35,290 nucleotides of DNA, taken from positions 1 through 35,290 of IMG/VR virus record IMGVR_UViG_3300020201_000061; one strand, 5' to 3'. The notes beneath the pieces are model-generated. The model searched no databases and was not told where the DNA came from. It saw only the letters and a list, made by a program, of their open reading frames with translations. Of this stretch, positions 35,223 through 35,290 are shown one piece after another. The position numbers and the translations under genes are program-made. This DNA is from a virus. Every line of letters starts with the position of its first letter. Position 1 is the stretch's first letter.

Positions 35223-35290
35223 TTAACCAACGCCGCCTGCAATCCGCTGCTGTGTGTTCTCGCGCGGCCCCATGTCCTGTGTTGTTCCGG
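35223..35290 (-). CDS. C-terminal end of an unknown structural gene, possibly portal (partial)
   Basis: An open minus-strand frame enters from the right edge and ends in TAA (35223-35225). It encodes 21 residues ending D-M-G-P-R-E-N-T-Q-Q-R-I-A-G-G. The other two frames give poor peptides. Its place ahead of small head genes, scaffold and capsid is where a portal gene is expected, but 21 residues do not prove it. Confidence 0.5.
   Translation of the reverse strand, partial: GTTQDMGPRENTQQRIAGGVG

Overview
The window is part of a GC-rich genome of a tailed bacteriophage, most likely a lytic, podovirus-like member of Caudoviricetes. The Rz/Rz1 spanin pair and the GH19 endolysin point to a Gram-negative host; the host genus cannot be read from the sequence. 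No integrase, tRNA, rRNA or CRISPR array was seen. Terminase, DNA polymerase and most of the portal gene must lie outside the window.

Left arm (1-9632, plus strand): a tightly packed early/replication module. In order it holds the end of an unknown gene, a small unknown gene, a Cas4/RecB-like PD-(D/E)XK nuclease, a DUF4406 deoxyribosyltransferase-like protein, a VRR-NUC nuclease and an SNF2-type helicase. A candidate promoter follows, then two unknown proteins (one Cys-rich with a possible SSB-like tail), a two-arm hairpin, a 1020-aa primase-helicase, a small zinc-ribbon-like protein, an HNH endonuclease, an overlapping Acb2-like candidate anti-CBASS protein and a DUF5664 protein.

Right arm (9629-35290, minus strand, read right to left): a structural and lysis module. 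It runs from the C-terminus of a probable portal through three small head-region proteins, scaffold, major capsid protein, a terminator, two adaptor/connector-like proteins, a tail fibre with an XkdW-like partner, and a lysis cassette (1-TM protein, coiled coil, 4-TM protein, GH19 endolysin, micro-ORF, Rz/Rz1, secreted protein). Then come small virion proteins, a tail protein, a GNAT, an S74-chaperone protein, two very large internal virion proteins (1083 and 2248 aa, the latter with a HExxH zincin motif), an HNH nuclease, an HTH-metallophosphoesterase and a second GNAT. The two arms converge at 9629-9632 with stop codons overlapping by 3 bases.

The most unusual feature is a family of about 26 interspersed 18-bp imperfect palindromes, GTTACC-N6-GGTAAC. 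Inside genes they are nearly always read in one frame as V-T-x-x-G-N/K. At gene borders they supply Shine-Dalgarno sequences, start codons, stop codons and, after the capsid gene, the stem of a terminator. They are missing from a 5.8-kb lysis/fibre block. This looks like a small mobile or amplifying palindromic element, or a dispersed protein or RNA-hairpin site, that has been co-opted for expression signals.
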